A stretch of DNA of 64,000 bases from Streptomyces noursei (GCF_001646665.1 NZ_LWBU01000158.1:132392-196391), one strand, 5' to 3'; shown: positions 37,449 to 46,475, counted from the stretch's first letter. The notes: generated by a model not told the origin, from the letters alone. Translations and numbers: made by a program.

Positions 37449-38390
37449 TCAGACGACGGCCTGGCCGAGGAGCGCCGCGTGGGCGAGGTGCTGCGTCAGC
37501 ATGAACAGCCGGTACGGCCGGCGGCGCGCCCCCGGCGAGCCGGAGCCGCCCCGCAGGGTCACCGCGGCCACCGCGGCGCCGCCCGCCAGGACGACCAGAG
37601 CCGTCGCCAGCAGGGCGGGCGCCCACAGCAGGGCCGCGCCGGTGAAGCCGAGGCCGACGGTGAGCGCCCCCGCGGCGACGAGGGCCCGGGTGCGGCGCTC
37701 GCCGAGGGTGACGGCCCAGGTGCGGCGGCCGACGGCGGTGTCGCCGGCGATGTCGGAGAGGTCCTTGGCGACCGCGCCGACCAGCGCCATCCACAGCGAC
37801 ATGGCGACGCTCACCACGAGCAGGGTGGGCACGTGCGGCGGTACGCCGAGCGCGACGGGCCCCGCGCAGTAGGTCAGCAGACCGGAGAACAGGACGGTGC
37901 CCATCGCACGGGAGGTGCGGTTCTTCCAGGCGGTGCCCGGCGCCGAGTAGGCGTGCCCGAGCAGCAGCAGCACGGCGCACAGCAGCAGGGTGCCGAGGCC
38001 GGCGAGCGCCGCCGACACGAGCGCGGCGCACAGGGCGCCGCGGGCGACGGCGAGTGCCGTGTCCAGCGGGAGCCGGCCGCCGGCTATGGGTCTTCGGGAC
38101 CCGTTGACCCGGTCCTCCCGCACGTCCGTGCAGCCGTTGTAGAGGTACGTGTAGAAGATGGCGCAGAACCAGGAGAACGCGCCGAGCAATACCGGGAGAA
38201 CCGGTAGCGAGGTGCTGATCGGGGCCGCCGGGACGGCGAGCGCGACACCGGCCGAATAACGGAGCTGGAACGCCATCAGAACCGCTGGGCGCGATTCCTT
38301 GAGACTTAGCCTGAGCATTTCGGGAATGCTGGAGAGGGATCCAGTGGACGTCGTCGTCACGGTCGGGAATCGCGTCGTCACATTCGGCAT
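37449..38390 (-). CDS. UbiA-family membrane prenyltransferase
   Basis: The 313-residue protein has eight or nine hydrophobic segments and both metal-diphosphate motifs of the UbiA family: N85-x3-D89-x3-D93 (NGCTDVRED) and KDLSDIAGD in the second half. It should transfer a polyprenyl group to an aromatic or other acceptor in the membrane. ATG 38390 gives a normal 30-residue cytoplasmic start; the ribosome-binding site is poor. Next to a KS/CLF/ACP set, this recalls aurachin pathways, where a UbiA enzyme prenylates a type II PKS quinoline. The acceptor here is unknown. Confidence 0.87.
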   Translation of the reverse strand: MPNVTTRFPTVTTTSTGSLSSIPEMLRLSLKESRPAVLMAFQLRYSAGVALAVPAAPISTSLPVLPVLLGAFSWFCAIFYTYLYNGCTDVREDRVNGSRRPIAGGRLPLDTALAVARGALCAALVSAALAGLGTLLLCAVLLLLGHAYSAPGTAWKNRTSRAMGTVLFSGLLTYCAGPVALGVPPHVPTLLVVSVAMSLWMALVGAVAKDLSDIAGDTAVGRRTWAVTLGERRTRALVAAGALTVGLGFTGAALLWAPALLATALVVLAGGAAVAAVTLRGGSGSPGARRRPYRLFMLTQHLAHAALLGQAVV

Positions 38391-38449
38391 GCTCCGGAGT
38401 CTAGGCAGGCTCGAGCGGTCCTCGCTGCTGGGCGAATGTGCCACTGATG

Positions 38450-38461
38450 CCTCCAAGGAGG
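38450..38461. promoter_or_regulatory. CCTCC-AA-GGAGG inverted repeat
   Basis: A perfect 5+5 inverted repeat lies 60 bases upstream of the UbiA start. It may be an operator, or the ribosome-binding site of an unrecognised short leader (GGAGG is followed by TATGG). Confidence 0.4.
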
Positions 38462-38504
38462 TATGGACCACGCGCCAGTGAAGTGGTGCGCCTCCCGGAC
38501 CCCT

Positions 38505-38548
38505 GAAGGGCCGTTCCCCCGCCGTGCGCGGCGGGGGAACGGCCCTTC
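38505..38548. terminator. 20-base perfect hairpin in a divergent promoter region
   Basis: GAAGGGCCGTTCCCCCGCCG and its exact complement flank a TGCG loop. This is the strongest hairpin seen in the window, yet both flanking genes point away from it. It could end a short unannotated transcript, insulate the two promoters, or attenuate the UbiA leader. Confidence 0.8.
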
Positions 38549-38650
38549 GTCGTGCCCGCGCGCATGCCGTTCGCGTATGCGATTCCAGGCTTGCCTCCTG
38601 ACCGTGCCGTCCGGTCGTGCCAACGGCATGTGCCGCGCACCGCGTCGGCC

Positions 38651-38711
38651 GGCGCGCGGTGCCGTCCGGCGGGGTGGCGCGCGGTGCCGTCCGGCGGGCG
38701 GCGCGTGGCGC
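38651..38711 (+). repeat. 25-base tandem repeat, two copies plus a partial
   Basis: Copies start at 38651 and 38676 with near-identical sequence beginning GGCGCGCGGTGCCGTCCGGC. A degenerate third begins near 38701. It lies in the noncoding region before the phosphopantetheinyl transferase gene. Confidence 0.65.
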
Positions 38712-38918
38712 ACGGACGCGGGTGGGGTGGGGGCAGTGGTACGCCGGGCGGTGGCGCGAGTGGTCCGGGCCGGTACGCCGGACCGGAGCGGAAGTGGCCC
38801 GGTCGCCCGCCCGCCGCGGGAGGTTGACTTCCGGACAGGCGGGTGCCGGTCCCCGGTACCCCGCTTCCCGTGAAGGGCCGTTGGCAGCCCTGGTCCCCAC
38901 CGACCCCGGGAAGCCTCC

Positions 38919-39674
38919 GTGCGTACATCCCTTTCCCCGGCCCCGCGCGCCCTCGTCCTCGGATCCCGAGAGATCCACGTCTGGTCGGTCGCGCTCCGCC
39001 ACGTCCCCGTCGAGGCCGCCGGCGACGTCCTCGACCCCCAAGAACGCGCCCGTGCGGCGCGGATACGCCACCGGACCGGCCGGTGGCGCTACCTGACCGC
39101 GCACCTCGCGCTGCGCACCCTGCTCGCCGGATACCTGGGCGTCGCCCCCGAGCGGCCCCGCTTCACCCGCCGCTGCCCCGAACCGGAGGTGTGCGGCGAC
39201 TGCGGGGCCGGGCGGCCGGTCCTGCTGCCCGGCCCCTGGCCGCACCTGGAGTTCAGCCTCTCCCACTCCGGCACGGCGGCCCTGGTGGGCCTGTGCCGGG
39301 CGCCGGTCGCGGTCGGCGTGGACGTCGAACGGATCCGGCCGGCCTTCGACTGGAGCCGGCTGCCCGACGTCGGGCCGCTCGGCCGGCTCGCCGGCTTCCG
39401 CACCTGGACCGCGATCGAGGCGGTCGGCAAGGCGGCCGGGACCGGGCTGCGCGACCCGGTGACGGTGGGCCCCCCGGGCGCCGGGGGAGTGCGCCGCGCC
39501 CGAAGACCGGGTGACGGCTCCGACTGGTACGTGCACGAGGCCGGCTGCCCCGACGGGTACGCCGGATCCGTCGCCACCCGCATGCCGGACGCTGCTGTGC
39601 GCTCCTTCCGGTGGCCTCCGCCCGGCGTACCGCTGCCGGACCCATCGGTGATTCTTCAACCATCGGGATCGTAA
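38919..39674 (+). CDS. 4'-phosphopantetheinyl transferase (Sfp-type)
   Basis: The 251-residue protein converts apo-carrier proteins to holo form using CoA. Motifs: HLEFSLSHSG, VAVGVDVERIRP (magnesium-binding Asp/Glu) and WTAIEAVGKAAG in place of the usual WxxKEAxxK, with Glu and final Lys retained. A Cys-rich CPEPEVCGDCGAGRP element, common in actinobacterial Sfp-type enzymes, precedes them. GTG 38919 follows GGGAAG at short spacing. It is the obvious activator for the ACP at 34628. Confidence 0.87.
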   Translation: MRTSLSPAPRALVLGSREIHVWSVALRHVPVEAAGDVLDPQERARAARIRHRTGRWRYLTAHLALRTLLAGYLGVAPERPRFTRRCPEPEVCGDCGAGRPVLLPGPWPHLEFSLSHSGTAALVGLCRAPVAVGVDVERIRPAFDWSRLPDVGPLGRLAGFRTWTAIEAVGKAAGTGLRDPVTVGPPGAGGVRRARRPGDGSDWYVHEAGCPDGYAGSVATRMPDAAVRSFRWPPPGVPLPDPSVILQPSGS

Positions 39675-39725
39675 ATGCGCCACCGCACGCGGTAGTTCAG
39701 GATGTGGGACGCCCCGGTCGCCGTG

Positions 39726-39755
39726 TTGACACCCCCATAACCCCTTGGTGATGAT
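39726..39755 (+). promoter_or_regulatory. candidate promoter of the two-component system
   Basis: TTGACA at 39726-39731 matches a -35 consensus exactly; GATGAT 18 bases later is a fair -10. The sensor kinase GTG lies 39 bases further on. Confidence 0.5.
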
Positions 39756-39794
39756 CCCTGGGATAGAGCTCAGGGGGAGTGGGGGTGAGCTCCA

Positions 39795-40916
39795 GTGGCA
39801 TATCCGATCTCAACGGAGTCCGGGCCACACGTTTCGGTCGCCGAAGAATTCTTGGGTCGTACACCCGAACTGCTGAAGGAGTACCGGGAACGCCTCGAAG
39901 GGATCAAGAGCCCGCTCGTCGCGGAGGACGCCGCCTGGGAGAGCTGCGCGCTCCAGGCGAGGCGGATCATCCGCGACTGCGCCGACAGCCTCCACCGCGA
40001 TCGGGTGGAGGTCCGCGGTTCGCTGATCCAGCAGGTGGAGAGCCTGGGCATGCAACGCGCCACGCAGGGCATCTACGGCGTGCACTCCATCCGCGCGGGA
40101 GTCATCCTCTTCGACCTCGTCTTCGACGCGCTCGCCGAGACGGTGGCGGCCGTGCCCTCCGAGGTCGGCCGGTTCCGGGCCGGGGTCCGCGCCCTCCAGA
40201 AGGGCATCGGCGACCGCCTGGAGGCGGGCGCGCTCGGCCACGACACCTACCTGCTCAACACGGTCCGGGAAGTGAACGCGGCGGGGCAGCGCCAGCTCGC
40301 CCGTGAGATCCACGACCACCTCGGCAACCATGTGAACCTCGCCCTGCGCCAGCTGGAACTGCACGAACTGGACCTGGACCTGCGGCCCGAGGACGCGGCG
40401 GCACGGCTCGCCGCGGTGAAGAACACCCTGACCGAGTCGCTCGGCATCATCCGCGACCTGGTCACCCAGCTGCGCCGCGCCGAGCACGAGGGCACCCTCC
40501 AGTCGGCGTTCACCGCGTTCCTGGAGTCCATGGAGATCACCGAGCCCGAGGTGCGGGTCCAGGTCAACGGCAGCGAGGAGTGGGCCACCCAGCCCGTGCT
40601 CGACGAGGTCTTCCTCGTCGTACGGGAGTGCCTGCGCAACTCCCTCGCGCACGCGGACGCCGATCACGTCCTCGCGGTCGTGGACATCGCCCCGTACGGC
40701 GTGCACGCGCTGATCGAGGACGACGGCCGGGGGTTCGACGCCTCGGCCGTGGCCACCGCGGGCCGCGCCAACGGGGTCGCCTCGGCCACCGAACGGGTCG
40801 AACTGCTCGGCGGAACGATCCTGTTCGCCAGCGACCCGGTGGCCGGCGGCACCCGGGTCACCATCACCATCCCCCTGCTGGATCCCCCGGGTGAGCCCGC
40901 TGACTCCGCGACCTGA
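39795..40916 (+). CDS. cytoplasmic NarL-type sensor histidine kinase
   Basis: The 373-residue kinase has no membrane segment. Its N-terminal 160 residues form a helical sensor region of unknown ligand. The HisKA_3 motif REIHDHLGNHVNLALRQLELH carries the phospho-accepting His173, and an ATPase domain follows with EDDGRGFDASA and GTRVTITIPL. It starts with GTG 39795 after a purine-rich GGGGGTGAG. It overlaps the response-regulator gene by 26 bases, so the two form a pair. Located between the PKS module and the trp cluster, it may regulate either. Confidence 0.9.
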   Translation: MAYPISTESGPHVSVAEEFLGRTPELLKEYRERLEGIKSPLVAEDAAWESCALQARRIIRDCADSLHRDRVEVRGSLIQQVESLGMQRATQGIYGVHSIRAGVILFDLVFDALAETVAAVPSEVGRFRAGVRALQKGIGDRLEAGALGHDTYLLNTVREVNAAGQRQLAREIHDHLGNHVNLALRQLELHELDLDLRPEDAAARLAAVKNTLTESLGIIRDLVTQLRRAEHEGTLQSAFTAFLESMEITEPEVRVQVNGSEEWATQPVLDEVFLVVRECLRNSLAHADADHVLAVVDIAPYGVHALIEDDGRGFDASAVATAGRANGVASATERVELLGGTILFASDPVAGGTRVTITIPLLDPPGEPADSAT

Positions 40917-41574
40917 CCCGATCCGCATCCTCGCGGCCGACGACCACACCCTCCTGCGGACCGCGCTGTGCGAGCTGCTGAACGCGGAACGGGACCTGGA
41001 GGTCGTCGCCGAGGCGAGCAGCGGTCGCGGACTGACCGAACTCGTCGAACGGCACCGGCCCCACGTCGTCCTCCTCGACGTGGAGATGCCGCACAACCAC
41101 CCCAAGACCACGGTCCGCAAGCTCCTGGAGCACTCGCCGGACCTGCGGATCATCATCCTCACCATGTTCGACGACCCGCCGCTGGTGCAGGAGTTGCTCC
41201 AGCTGGGCGCGCGCGGCTACCTGCACAAGAGCGTCCCGCGCGGAGCCCTGCTCACCGCCATCCGCAACGCCGCCACGGACGAGGACCAGGTCACCATCTC
41301 GGTGCCCCGGGGCACCTTCACCGCGGGCGGCGACATGGGGCGCGACCAGAGCCCCGGCCCGGTGTCGCCGCGCGAGCGGGAAGTGCTGGCGTGCGTCGCC
41401 GAGGCGATGAGCAACCGGCAGATCGCGGTGCGGCTCGGCATCACCGAGGGCACGGTCAAGCGCCACCTGCGCAACATCTTCGACAAGCTGGACGCGGTCT
41501 CGCGCATCGACGCCGTCAACAAGGCGATGGCCAAGAACCTCATCCCCGCGCCCCGCGGCCGCTCCCTCCACTGA
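40891..41574 (+). CDS. NarL/FixJ-family response regulator
   Basis: The 227-residue protein has a receiver domain (acidic pair in AADDH, phospho-acceptor Asp63 in VVLLDVEMP, Lys in GYLHKSV) and a C-terminal LuxR-type HTH (VSPREREVLACVAEAMSNRQIAVRLGITEGTVKRHLRNIFDKL). It is the partner of the overlapping kinase. GTG 40891 gives MSPLTPRPD. A strong hairpin follows, separating it from the convergent MocR gene. Confidence 0.92.
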   Translation: MSPLTPRPDPIRILAADDHTLLRTALCELLNAERDLEVVAEASSGRGLTELVERHRPHVVLLDVEMPHNHPKTTVRKLLEHSPDLRIIILTMFDDPPLVQELLQLGARGYLHKSVPRGALLTAIRNAATDEDQVTISVPRGTFTAGGDMGRDQSPGPVSPREREVLACVAEAMSNRQIAVRLGITEGTVKRHLRNIFDKLDAVSRIDAVNKAMAKNLIPAPRGRSLH

Positions 41575-41632
41575 CCCGGCCCCGCGGCGTCCTGGGCCCG
41601 CGGCGCCCCGGCCCCGCACGGGCCCGGCACCG

Positions 41633-41658
41633 CGCCGGGCGGACCCGGCCGCCCGGCG
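41633..41658. terminator. bidirectional hairpin between response regulator and mocR
   Basis: CGCCGGGCGG pairs with CCGCCCGGCG around an ACCCGG loop, giving a 10-base perfect stem between two convergent genes. Confidence 0.7.
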
Positions 41659-41676
41659 GCCGGTCCCCGGCGGCGG

Positions 41677-43077
41677 TCAGCCCCTCTTCAGCTCCTCGTA
41701 CGCCGCCCCGATCGCCGCGACCGCCTCCGATATGCCCGTCAGCGGCAGTGAGCCGTACCCGAGGAGCAGCCCCGGCCGGCCGGGCGGGCCGCCGAAGCGG
41801 AACTGCTGGCCGCCGCGGACCAGGACCGAGCGCCGCAGCGCCCCCTGGACCAGGGCGGCCTCGTCCGTCCCCGGGGGCAACAGGGCGTAGCTGTGCAGCC
41901 CGGCGGCCGAGCCGTTGAGGCGGGCGTCCGGCAGGTGCTCGCGCACGGCCGCGGCCAGCGCCTCGCTGCGGGAGCGGTAGCGGGAGCGGACCCGGCGCAG
42001 GTGCCGGTCGAGCAGCCCGCCGCGCATCAGGTCGGCGAACGCCAGCTGGGTCAGCGTGTCGGAGCCCTGGTCCTGGCGGGAACGGACCCGCTCCATCAGC
42101 GGGAACATCCGCGGCGGTATCGCCAGCCAGCCGAGCCGGAGCCCCGGCACCAGGACCTTGCTCGTGGTGCCCGCGTACACCACCCGCTCCGGATCGCCCT
42201 CCTGGAGCGCGGCGGGCCTCGCCTGGTGGTCGAACCAGAACTCGCCGTCGTAGTCGTCCTCGATCACCCACCCGTCGGTCTCCCGCGCCCAGCGCAGCAG
42301 CTCCTGCCGGCGGGCCGGGGAGAGGGTGACACCGGTGGGGAACTGGTGCGCCGGCGTGACCAGGACCGCCCGCGCCCCGGTACGGGCCAGCGCCTCGACG
42401 ATCAGGCCCTCCTCGTCGACCGGCACCGGCACCGGGCGCATCCCCGTGTCCAGGATGAACCGGCGCTGGCCGTTGTGGCCCGGCTCCTCGATGGCCAGCT
42501 CGTGGATGCCCTGGTGCTGGAAGGAGGAACACAACAGGGCCAGGCCCTGCGCGAAGCCGGCCGTCACCATGATGTGGCCCGGCTCGGTGCGCACCGAGCG
42601 CACCCGGCCCAGATATCCGGCGAGTTCGTTGCGCAGCTCCGCGATCCCGGCCACCGGCGGGTAGTCCACACCGTCCCGGCCGACGTTCTGGAGCACCTTC
42701 GTGTAGGAGGTGAGCCACTCCTGGCGGGGGAAGTTCGACAGGTTGGCGATGCCCACGCGCAGGTCCCACCGCGCCTCCGGAGCCGGCCGCGGGTCCAGCA
42801 GCGAGGCCTCCCCGGCCCCCGCGGGCAGCTGGCGGGTGACGTGCGTACCGGAGCCGCGCACCGCGTCGAGGTACCCCTCGGCTATCAGCTGCTCGTACGC
42901 CTCGACCACCACGCTGCGCGAAAGCCCCAGGTCCTGGGCGAGTTGGCGGCTCGACGGCAGGCGTGCCCCGGGGTGCAGGACGCGGTCCTCGACCATGTCC
43001 TTGATCGCGTTCTGGAGCTGTGCGGTGAGCGGTACGACGGAGTCCCGGTCCACTTGCACCGACAAGTGCCAAGCCAT
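41677..43077 (-). CDS. MocR-type (GntR-aminotransferase) transcription regulator
   Basis: The 466-residue protein fuses a GntR winged helix (residues about 10-75, LPSSRQLAQDLGLSRSVVVEAYEQLIAEGYL) to a fold-type I aminotransferase-like domain. The PLP Lys is in YAGTTSKVLVPGLRLGW, and VIEDDYDGEFWFD is also present. MocR proteins sense PLP or amino compounds and usually control neighbouring genes. ATG 43077 has GGAG upstream. It is divergent from the long trp/amino-sugar unit. A direct-repeat pair at 43079-43110 begins two bases before its start codon and recurs before trpE, so autoregulation and cluster control are likely. Confidence 0.9.
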   Translation of the reverse strand: MAWHLSVQVDRDSVVPLTAQLQNAIKDMVEDRVLHPGARLPSSRQLAQDLGLSRSVVVEAYEQLIAEGYLDAVRGSGTHVTRQLPAGAGEASLLDPRPAPEARWDLRVGIANLSNFPRQEWLTSYTKVLQNVGRDGVDYPPVAGIAELRNELAGYLGRVRSVRTEPGHIMVTAGFAQGLALLCSSFQHQGIHELAIEEPGHNGQRRFILDTGMRPVPVPVDEEGLIVEALARTGARAVLVTPAHQFPTGVTLSPARRQELLRWARETDGWVIEDDYDGEFWFDHQARPAALQEGDPERVVYAGTTSKVLVPGLRLGWLAIPPRMFPLMERVRSRQDQGSDTLTQLAFADLMRGGLLDRHLRRVRSRYRSRSEALAAAVREHLPDARLNGSAAGLHSYALLPPGTDEAALVQGALRRSVLVRGGQQFRFGGPPGRPGLLLGYGSLPLTGISEAVAAIGAAYEELKRG

Positions 43078-43078
43078 C

Positions 43079-43110
43079 TGGTCTGCTCCGTCCCTCGCAC
43101 AGTGGTCTGG
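43079..43110 (+). promoter_or_regulatory. putative MocR operator, copy 1
   Basis: TGGTCTGC (43079-43086) and TGGTCTGG (43103-43110) are direct repeats exactly 24 bases apart, in the mocR / nucleotide-sugar dehydrogenase divergent region. The same pair with identical spacing and flanks (TGGTCTGC-N16-TGGTCTGGG) occurs at 56349-56380. MocR regulators commonly bind direct repeats. Confidence 0.65.
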
Positions 43111-43130
43111 GTGGTCCCCCTCGTCCACTG
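43100..43130. repeat. CAGTGG...CCACTG inverted repeat
   Basis: CAGTGG (43100-43105) and CCACTG (43125-43130) form a perfect 6+6 inverted repeat with a 19-base spacer. It overlaps the second half of the putative MocR operator and may add to the binding site. Confidence 0.45.
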
Positions 43131-43189
43131 GCCTACTGGATCACACGCCAACGGTCCTTATTCATAGCAAACTTGAGGGGAGACCTCGA

Positions 43190-44521
43190 ATGGCTGACGT
43201 ACTTGCTCCGGCGCTGGTCCAGAAGGCCACCACGGGCCGCTTCGACCTCGCGGTCGAGAACCGGACCCTGCGGGTGGGGATCGTCGGACTCGGCTACACC
43301 GGCCTGCCGCTCGGCCTCGGATTCGCCACCGCCGGCTTCCACGTCCGCGGCCTCGACACCGACGCCGCGCGCACCGCACAGGTGGCCCGCGGCGAGTCCT
43401 ACCTGCCGGACGTCCGCGACGCCGAACTGGCCGCCGCCGGCGACCGGTTGAGCGCCACCACGGAGCCCGGCGAACTCGCCGGCTGCGACGCCCTGATCAT
43501 CTGCGTGCCCACCCCCGTCACCGGCGACCAGCAGGCCAACCTCGACTACGTCGAGTCCGCCATGGAGTCGGTGGCGCCGCTGCTGCGCCGCGGGATACTG
43601 CTGGTCGTGCAGTCCACGGTGCCACCGGGCACCACGGCCGCCGCCGTCGCCCGCATGGCGGAGGGCACCGGCCTGGAGCCGGGCCAGGACTTCCACGTGG
43701 CGATGGCGCCCGAGCGGGTCGACCCCGCCAACACCAACGGCTGGAACCTCTCCAACACCCCGAAGGTCGTCGGCGGCCTCACGCCCGAGTGCACCCGCCG
43801 CGCGGCGCTGCTGTTCGGCCAGGTCTGCGAGACGGTCGTACCGGTCTCCAGCCTGGAGGTCGCCGAGCTGGCCAAGGTCTTCGAGAACACCTTCCGCCTG
43901 GTCAACATCGGCCTGACGCTCGAACTGTCCGACCTGTGCCAGGAGCTGGACATCCCGGTCCGCGAGGTCATCGACGCGGCCTCCACCAAGCCCTACGGAT
44001 TCCTCGCCCACTACCCGGGCCCGGGCGTCGGCGGCGAGTGCATCCCCGTCGACCCCCTGTTCCTGCGGGAGGCCGCCGCCCGCGCCGGCACCGACATGGC
44101 GCTGGTCGCCGCCGCCCACGAGCGGATAGAGCGGCGCCCGCGCCAGGTCGTCGAGCGGCTCGCGGACCTCCTGGACGCGCGCGGCGGCTCGCTGCGCGGC
44201 GCCAAGATCCTCATCGTCGGCGTCAGTTACAAGACGGGCGTCGCCGACCTGCGCAACGCCCCCGCCCTGGACATCGTGCGCGGCCTGCGCGCCGCCGGCG
44301 CCCAGGTCTCGTACCACGACCCGCTCGTGCGGGACCTGGTCGTCGACGGCGAACCGGTCACCGAGGCCGACTGGTCGGTCACCGAGCTGGCCCAGCAGGA
44401 CGCCGCGGTCCTCGTCACCCCCGTACGCGGCCTGGAGGACGACCTGCTGTGGGGCGTGCCCCCGGTCGTCCTCGACACCCACAACCGGCTCGCGGCGGCC
44501 CGCAATGTGGCGGTGCTCTGA
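43190..44521 (+). CDS. nucleotide-sugar dehydrogenase (UDP-ManNAc/UDP-glucose 6-dehydrogenase family)
   Basis: The 443-residue enzyme should oxidise C6 of a UDP-sugar twice to the uronic acid. It has the NAD site VGIVGLGYTGLPLGLGFATAGF, STVPPGTT, KVFENTFRLVNIGL, the catalytic Cys284 in GVGGECIPVDP and a C-terminal UDP-binding domain (VGVSYKTGVADLRNAPALDIV). It looks closer to WecC/WbpA-type enzymes than to plain UDP-glucose dehydrogenase. ATG 43190 has GAGGGGAG upstream. It is the first gene of a long co-directional block and overlaps trpD by one base. Confidence 0.88.
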   Translation: MADVLAPALVQKATTGRFDLAVENRTLRVGIVGLGYTGLPLGLGFATAGFHVRGLDTDAARTAQVARGESYLPDVRDAELAAAGDRLSATTEPGELAGCDALIICVPTPVTGDQQANLDYVESAMESVAPLLRRGILLVVQSTVPPGTTAAAVARMAEGTGLEPGQDFHVAMAPERVDPANTNGWNLSNTPKVVGGLTPECTRRAALLFGQVCETVVPVSSLEVAELAKVFENTFRLVNIGLTLELSDLCQELDIPVREVIDAASTKPYGFLAHYPGPGVGGECIPVDPLFLREAAARAGTDMALVAAAHERIERRPRQVVERLADLLDARGGSLRGAKILIVGVSYKTGVADLRNAPALDIVRGLRAAGAQVSYHDPLVRDLVVDGEPVTEADWSVTELAQQDAAVLVTPVRGLEDDLLWGVPPVVLDTHNRLAAARNVAVL

Positions 44522-45579
44522 TGGCGGCGGCCCTGCTCGCCACCCGCACGCTGGGTGCCGTCACCCGGGACGCGGTGGCCGGGCGCGAGGTGACGGAGGA
44601 GGCGGCCCGGGACGCCGTCGCGGAGCTGCTCGACGAGGCGACGGACCCGGTGGACGCGGCGGCCTTCCTGACGGCGGTGGCCGTCGGCGGGGCGACGCCC
44701 CGGCTGGTGGCGGCCGCGGTGCGTGCCGTGCTCGCGGTGGCCAGGCCGGTCGCCTGGACGGGCCCGGCGGTCGATGTCGTCGGCACCGGTGGTGACGGCA
44801 GCGACTCGGTCAACATCTCCACCCTCGCCGGGCTGATCGCCGCCTCGGCCGGGGCGACCGTCGCCAAGGCGGGCAACCGGGCCGCGACCTCGCAGTGCGG
44901 CAGCGCCGACGTGCTGGAGGCGCTGGGCATCGACATCGACCCCGGCGAGGACATCCCCCGGCACCTGGCCGAGCACCGGTTCGCGTTCCTGTTCGCCCCC
45001 GCGCTCCACCCGGCACTGCGCCGGCTCGCCCCGATCCGCCGCCGCCTCGGCTTCCGCACCCTGTTCAACCTCTCCGGGCCGCTCGCCAACCCGGTCCCGC
45101 TCACCGGCCGGCTCATCGGCACCGCCACCCGGCAGGACCAGGAGGTGCTGGCCGAGGCCGCCGCACTGCTCGGCCACCGCCGCACCTGGATCATCCAGGG
45201 CGCCGACGGCATGGACGAGCTGACCACCGCGGGGACCAGCCGGGTGCTGGCGGTGGACGGCGGGCGGATCACCTCCGCCCTGGTCGACCCCGCCCTGCTG
45301 CCGCTGCGCCCGGCCGGCCGCGGCGCCCTCGCGGGCGGCGACGCGCACCGCAACGCGGCCCTGTCCCGCGAGGTCCTCGCCGGCACCGCGCCGGGGCCGC
45401 TGCTGGACACCGTGCTGCTGAACGCGGCGGCCGTGCTCCACCTCGCGGGCCACGCCGACGGCCTGGAGGAGGGGCTGCGCCTCGCCCGCCGCGCCGTGGA
45501 GCACGGCGCACCGGCGCGGCTCGCCGAGCGGCTGGCCCACGAGAAGGACGCGGCCCGGAAACGGACGGCGGCGCTCTGA
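44521..45579 (+). CDS. trpD: anthranilate phosphoribosyltransferase
   Basis: The 352-residue TrpD transfers phosphoribose from PRPP to anthranilate. Typical motifs are [23 protein letters not shown] (PRPP-binding GTGGD), [22 protein letters not shown] (usually KHGNR, with Ala replacing His) and [14 protein letters not shown]. It starts at 44521 within the stop of the upstream dehydrogenase (TGATG). Association with a sugar dehydrogenase rather than a standalone housekeeping position marks it as a cluster-specific copy, perhaps for a modified anthranilate. Confidence 0.92.
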   Translation: MAAALLATRTLGAVTRDAVAGREVTEEAARDAVAELLDEATDPVDAAAFLTAVAVGGATPRLVAAAVRAVLAVARPVAWTGPAVDVVGTGGDGSDSVNISTLAGLIAASAGATVAKAGNRAATSQCGSADVLEALGIDIDPGEDIPRHLAEHRFAFLFAPALHPALRRLAPIRRRLGFRTLFNLSGPLANPVPLTGRLIGTATRQDQEVLAEAAALLGHRRTWIIQGADGMDELTTAGTSRVLAVDGGRITSALVDPALLPLRPAGRGALAGGDAHRNAALSREVLAGTAPGPLLDTVLLNAAAVLHLAGHADGLEEGLRLARRAVEHGAPARLAERLAHEKDAARKRTAAL

Positions 45580-45683
45580 GCGACGCACCCGTACCGCGGT
45601 CCGCCCGGCGGCCCCCGCCCCCGCCACCGCCCGCCCCCACCCCCGACCCATCGCCCCACCACCGCAGGAAGGAGCCACGCGCC

Positions 45684-46471
45684 ATGCACCTCGACGACAT
45701 CATCGCCGCCAAGCGCGCCGCCTGGAGCGGCCCCCGCGCCGCCGACGCCGCGGCCCGCGGCCGGCTGCACCCCGCCGAGCCGGGCCGGTTCGCCGCCGCC
45801 CTCGGCGGCCCCGACGTCTCCGTGATCGCCGAGATCAAGCCCAAGTCGCCCTCGAAGGGGCGCCTGCTGGACCCCGAGCGGGCCGTGCCCACCGCACGTG
45901 CCTACGTCGCCGGCGGCGCCCGTGCCGTGTCCGTGCTCGGCGACACCCCCTACTTCGGGGGCTCGCCCGAGCTGGTCCGCACGGTCGCGGAACACCCCGA
46001 CGTCACGGTCCCCGTCCTGTTCAAGGACTTCCTCGTCGACACCCGGCAGGTCCGGCTCGCCCACGACTGCGGCGCCGACGCCGTCCTCGTCATCGTCCGG
46101 GCCGTCGACGACGCGCTGCTGAAGGACCTGGTCCAGACGGCCCACGGACTGGGCATCGGCGCGCTCGTCGAGACCTTCTCGCAGGAGGAGGTCGACCGGG
46201 CCCTGACGGCCGGCGCCCGCATCGTCGGCATCAACAACCGCGACCTTCAGACCTTCGCCGTCGACCTGGACACCTCGGCCCGGCTGCGCCGCGACATCCC
46301 GCGCGGTGTCCTCACGGTCAGCGAGAGCGGCCTGTCCGGCCGCGCCGACATCGAACGCATCGCCGCGCACGGCTTCGACGCCGCGCTGATCGGCGAGTCC
46401 CTGCTCAGCAGTCCCGACCCCGGGGCCCAGGTGCGGTCCTGCGCCGGGGTCCCCATCCTGGAGGTGGCATC

Positions 46472-46475
<4 letters not shown>
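45684..46475 (+). CDS. trpC: indole-3-glycerol-phosphate synthase
   Basis: The 263-residue TIM-barrel enzyme forms indole-3-glycerol phosphate from carboxyphenylaminodeoxyribulose phosphate. Catalytic motifs are [13 protein letters not shown] (Glu, Lys), VLFKDFLVD (Lys), [13 protein letters not shown] (Glu), [11 protein letters not shown] (Asn) and VSESGLSG (Glu, Ser). ATG 45684 has GGAAGGAG upstream after a 104-base gap from trpD, the largest gap so far in this block. It overlaps trpB by four bases. Confidence 0.95.

Larger units (their letters stand above)
38391..38918. other. 528-base divergent intergenic region
   Basis: This region separates the UbiA gene (minus) from the phosphopantetheinyl transferase gene (plus). 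It holds a perfect palindrome with a 2-base centre (38450-38461), a very strong hairpin (38505-38548), a 25-base tandem repeat (38651-38700) and a second copy of TGAAGGGCCGTT near 38871. No convincing reading frame was found. Confidence 0.6.

Noticed and set aside
43102..43167. Short frame GTGGTCTGG... as a tryptophan-containing leader peptide for attenuation
   Set aside because: It has two Trp codons but they are not adjacent, there is no ribosome-binding site, and no terminator/antiterminator pair follows. The same sequence is better explained as a repeated protein-binding site.
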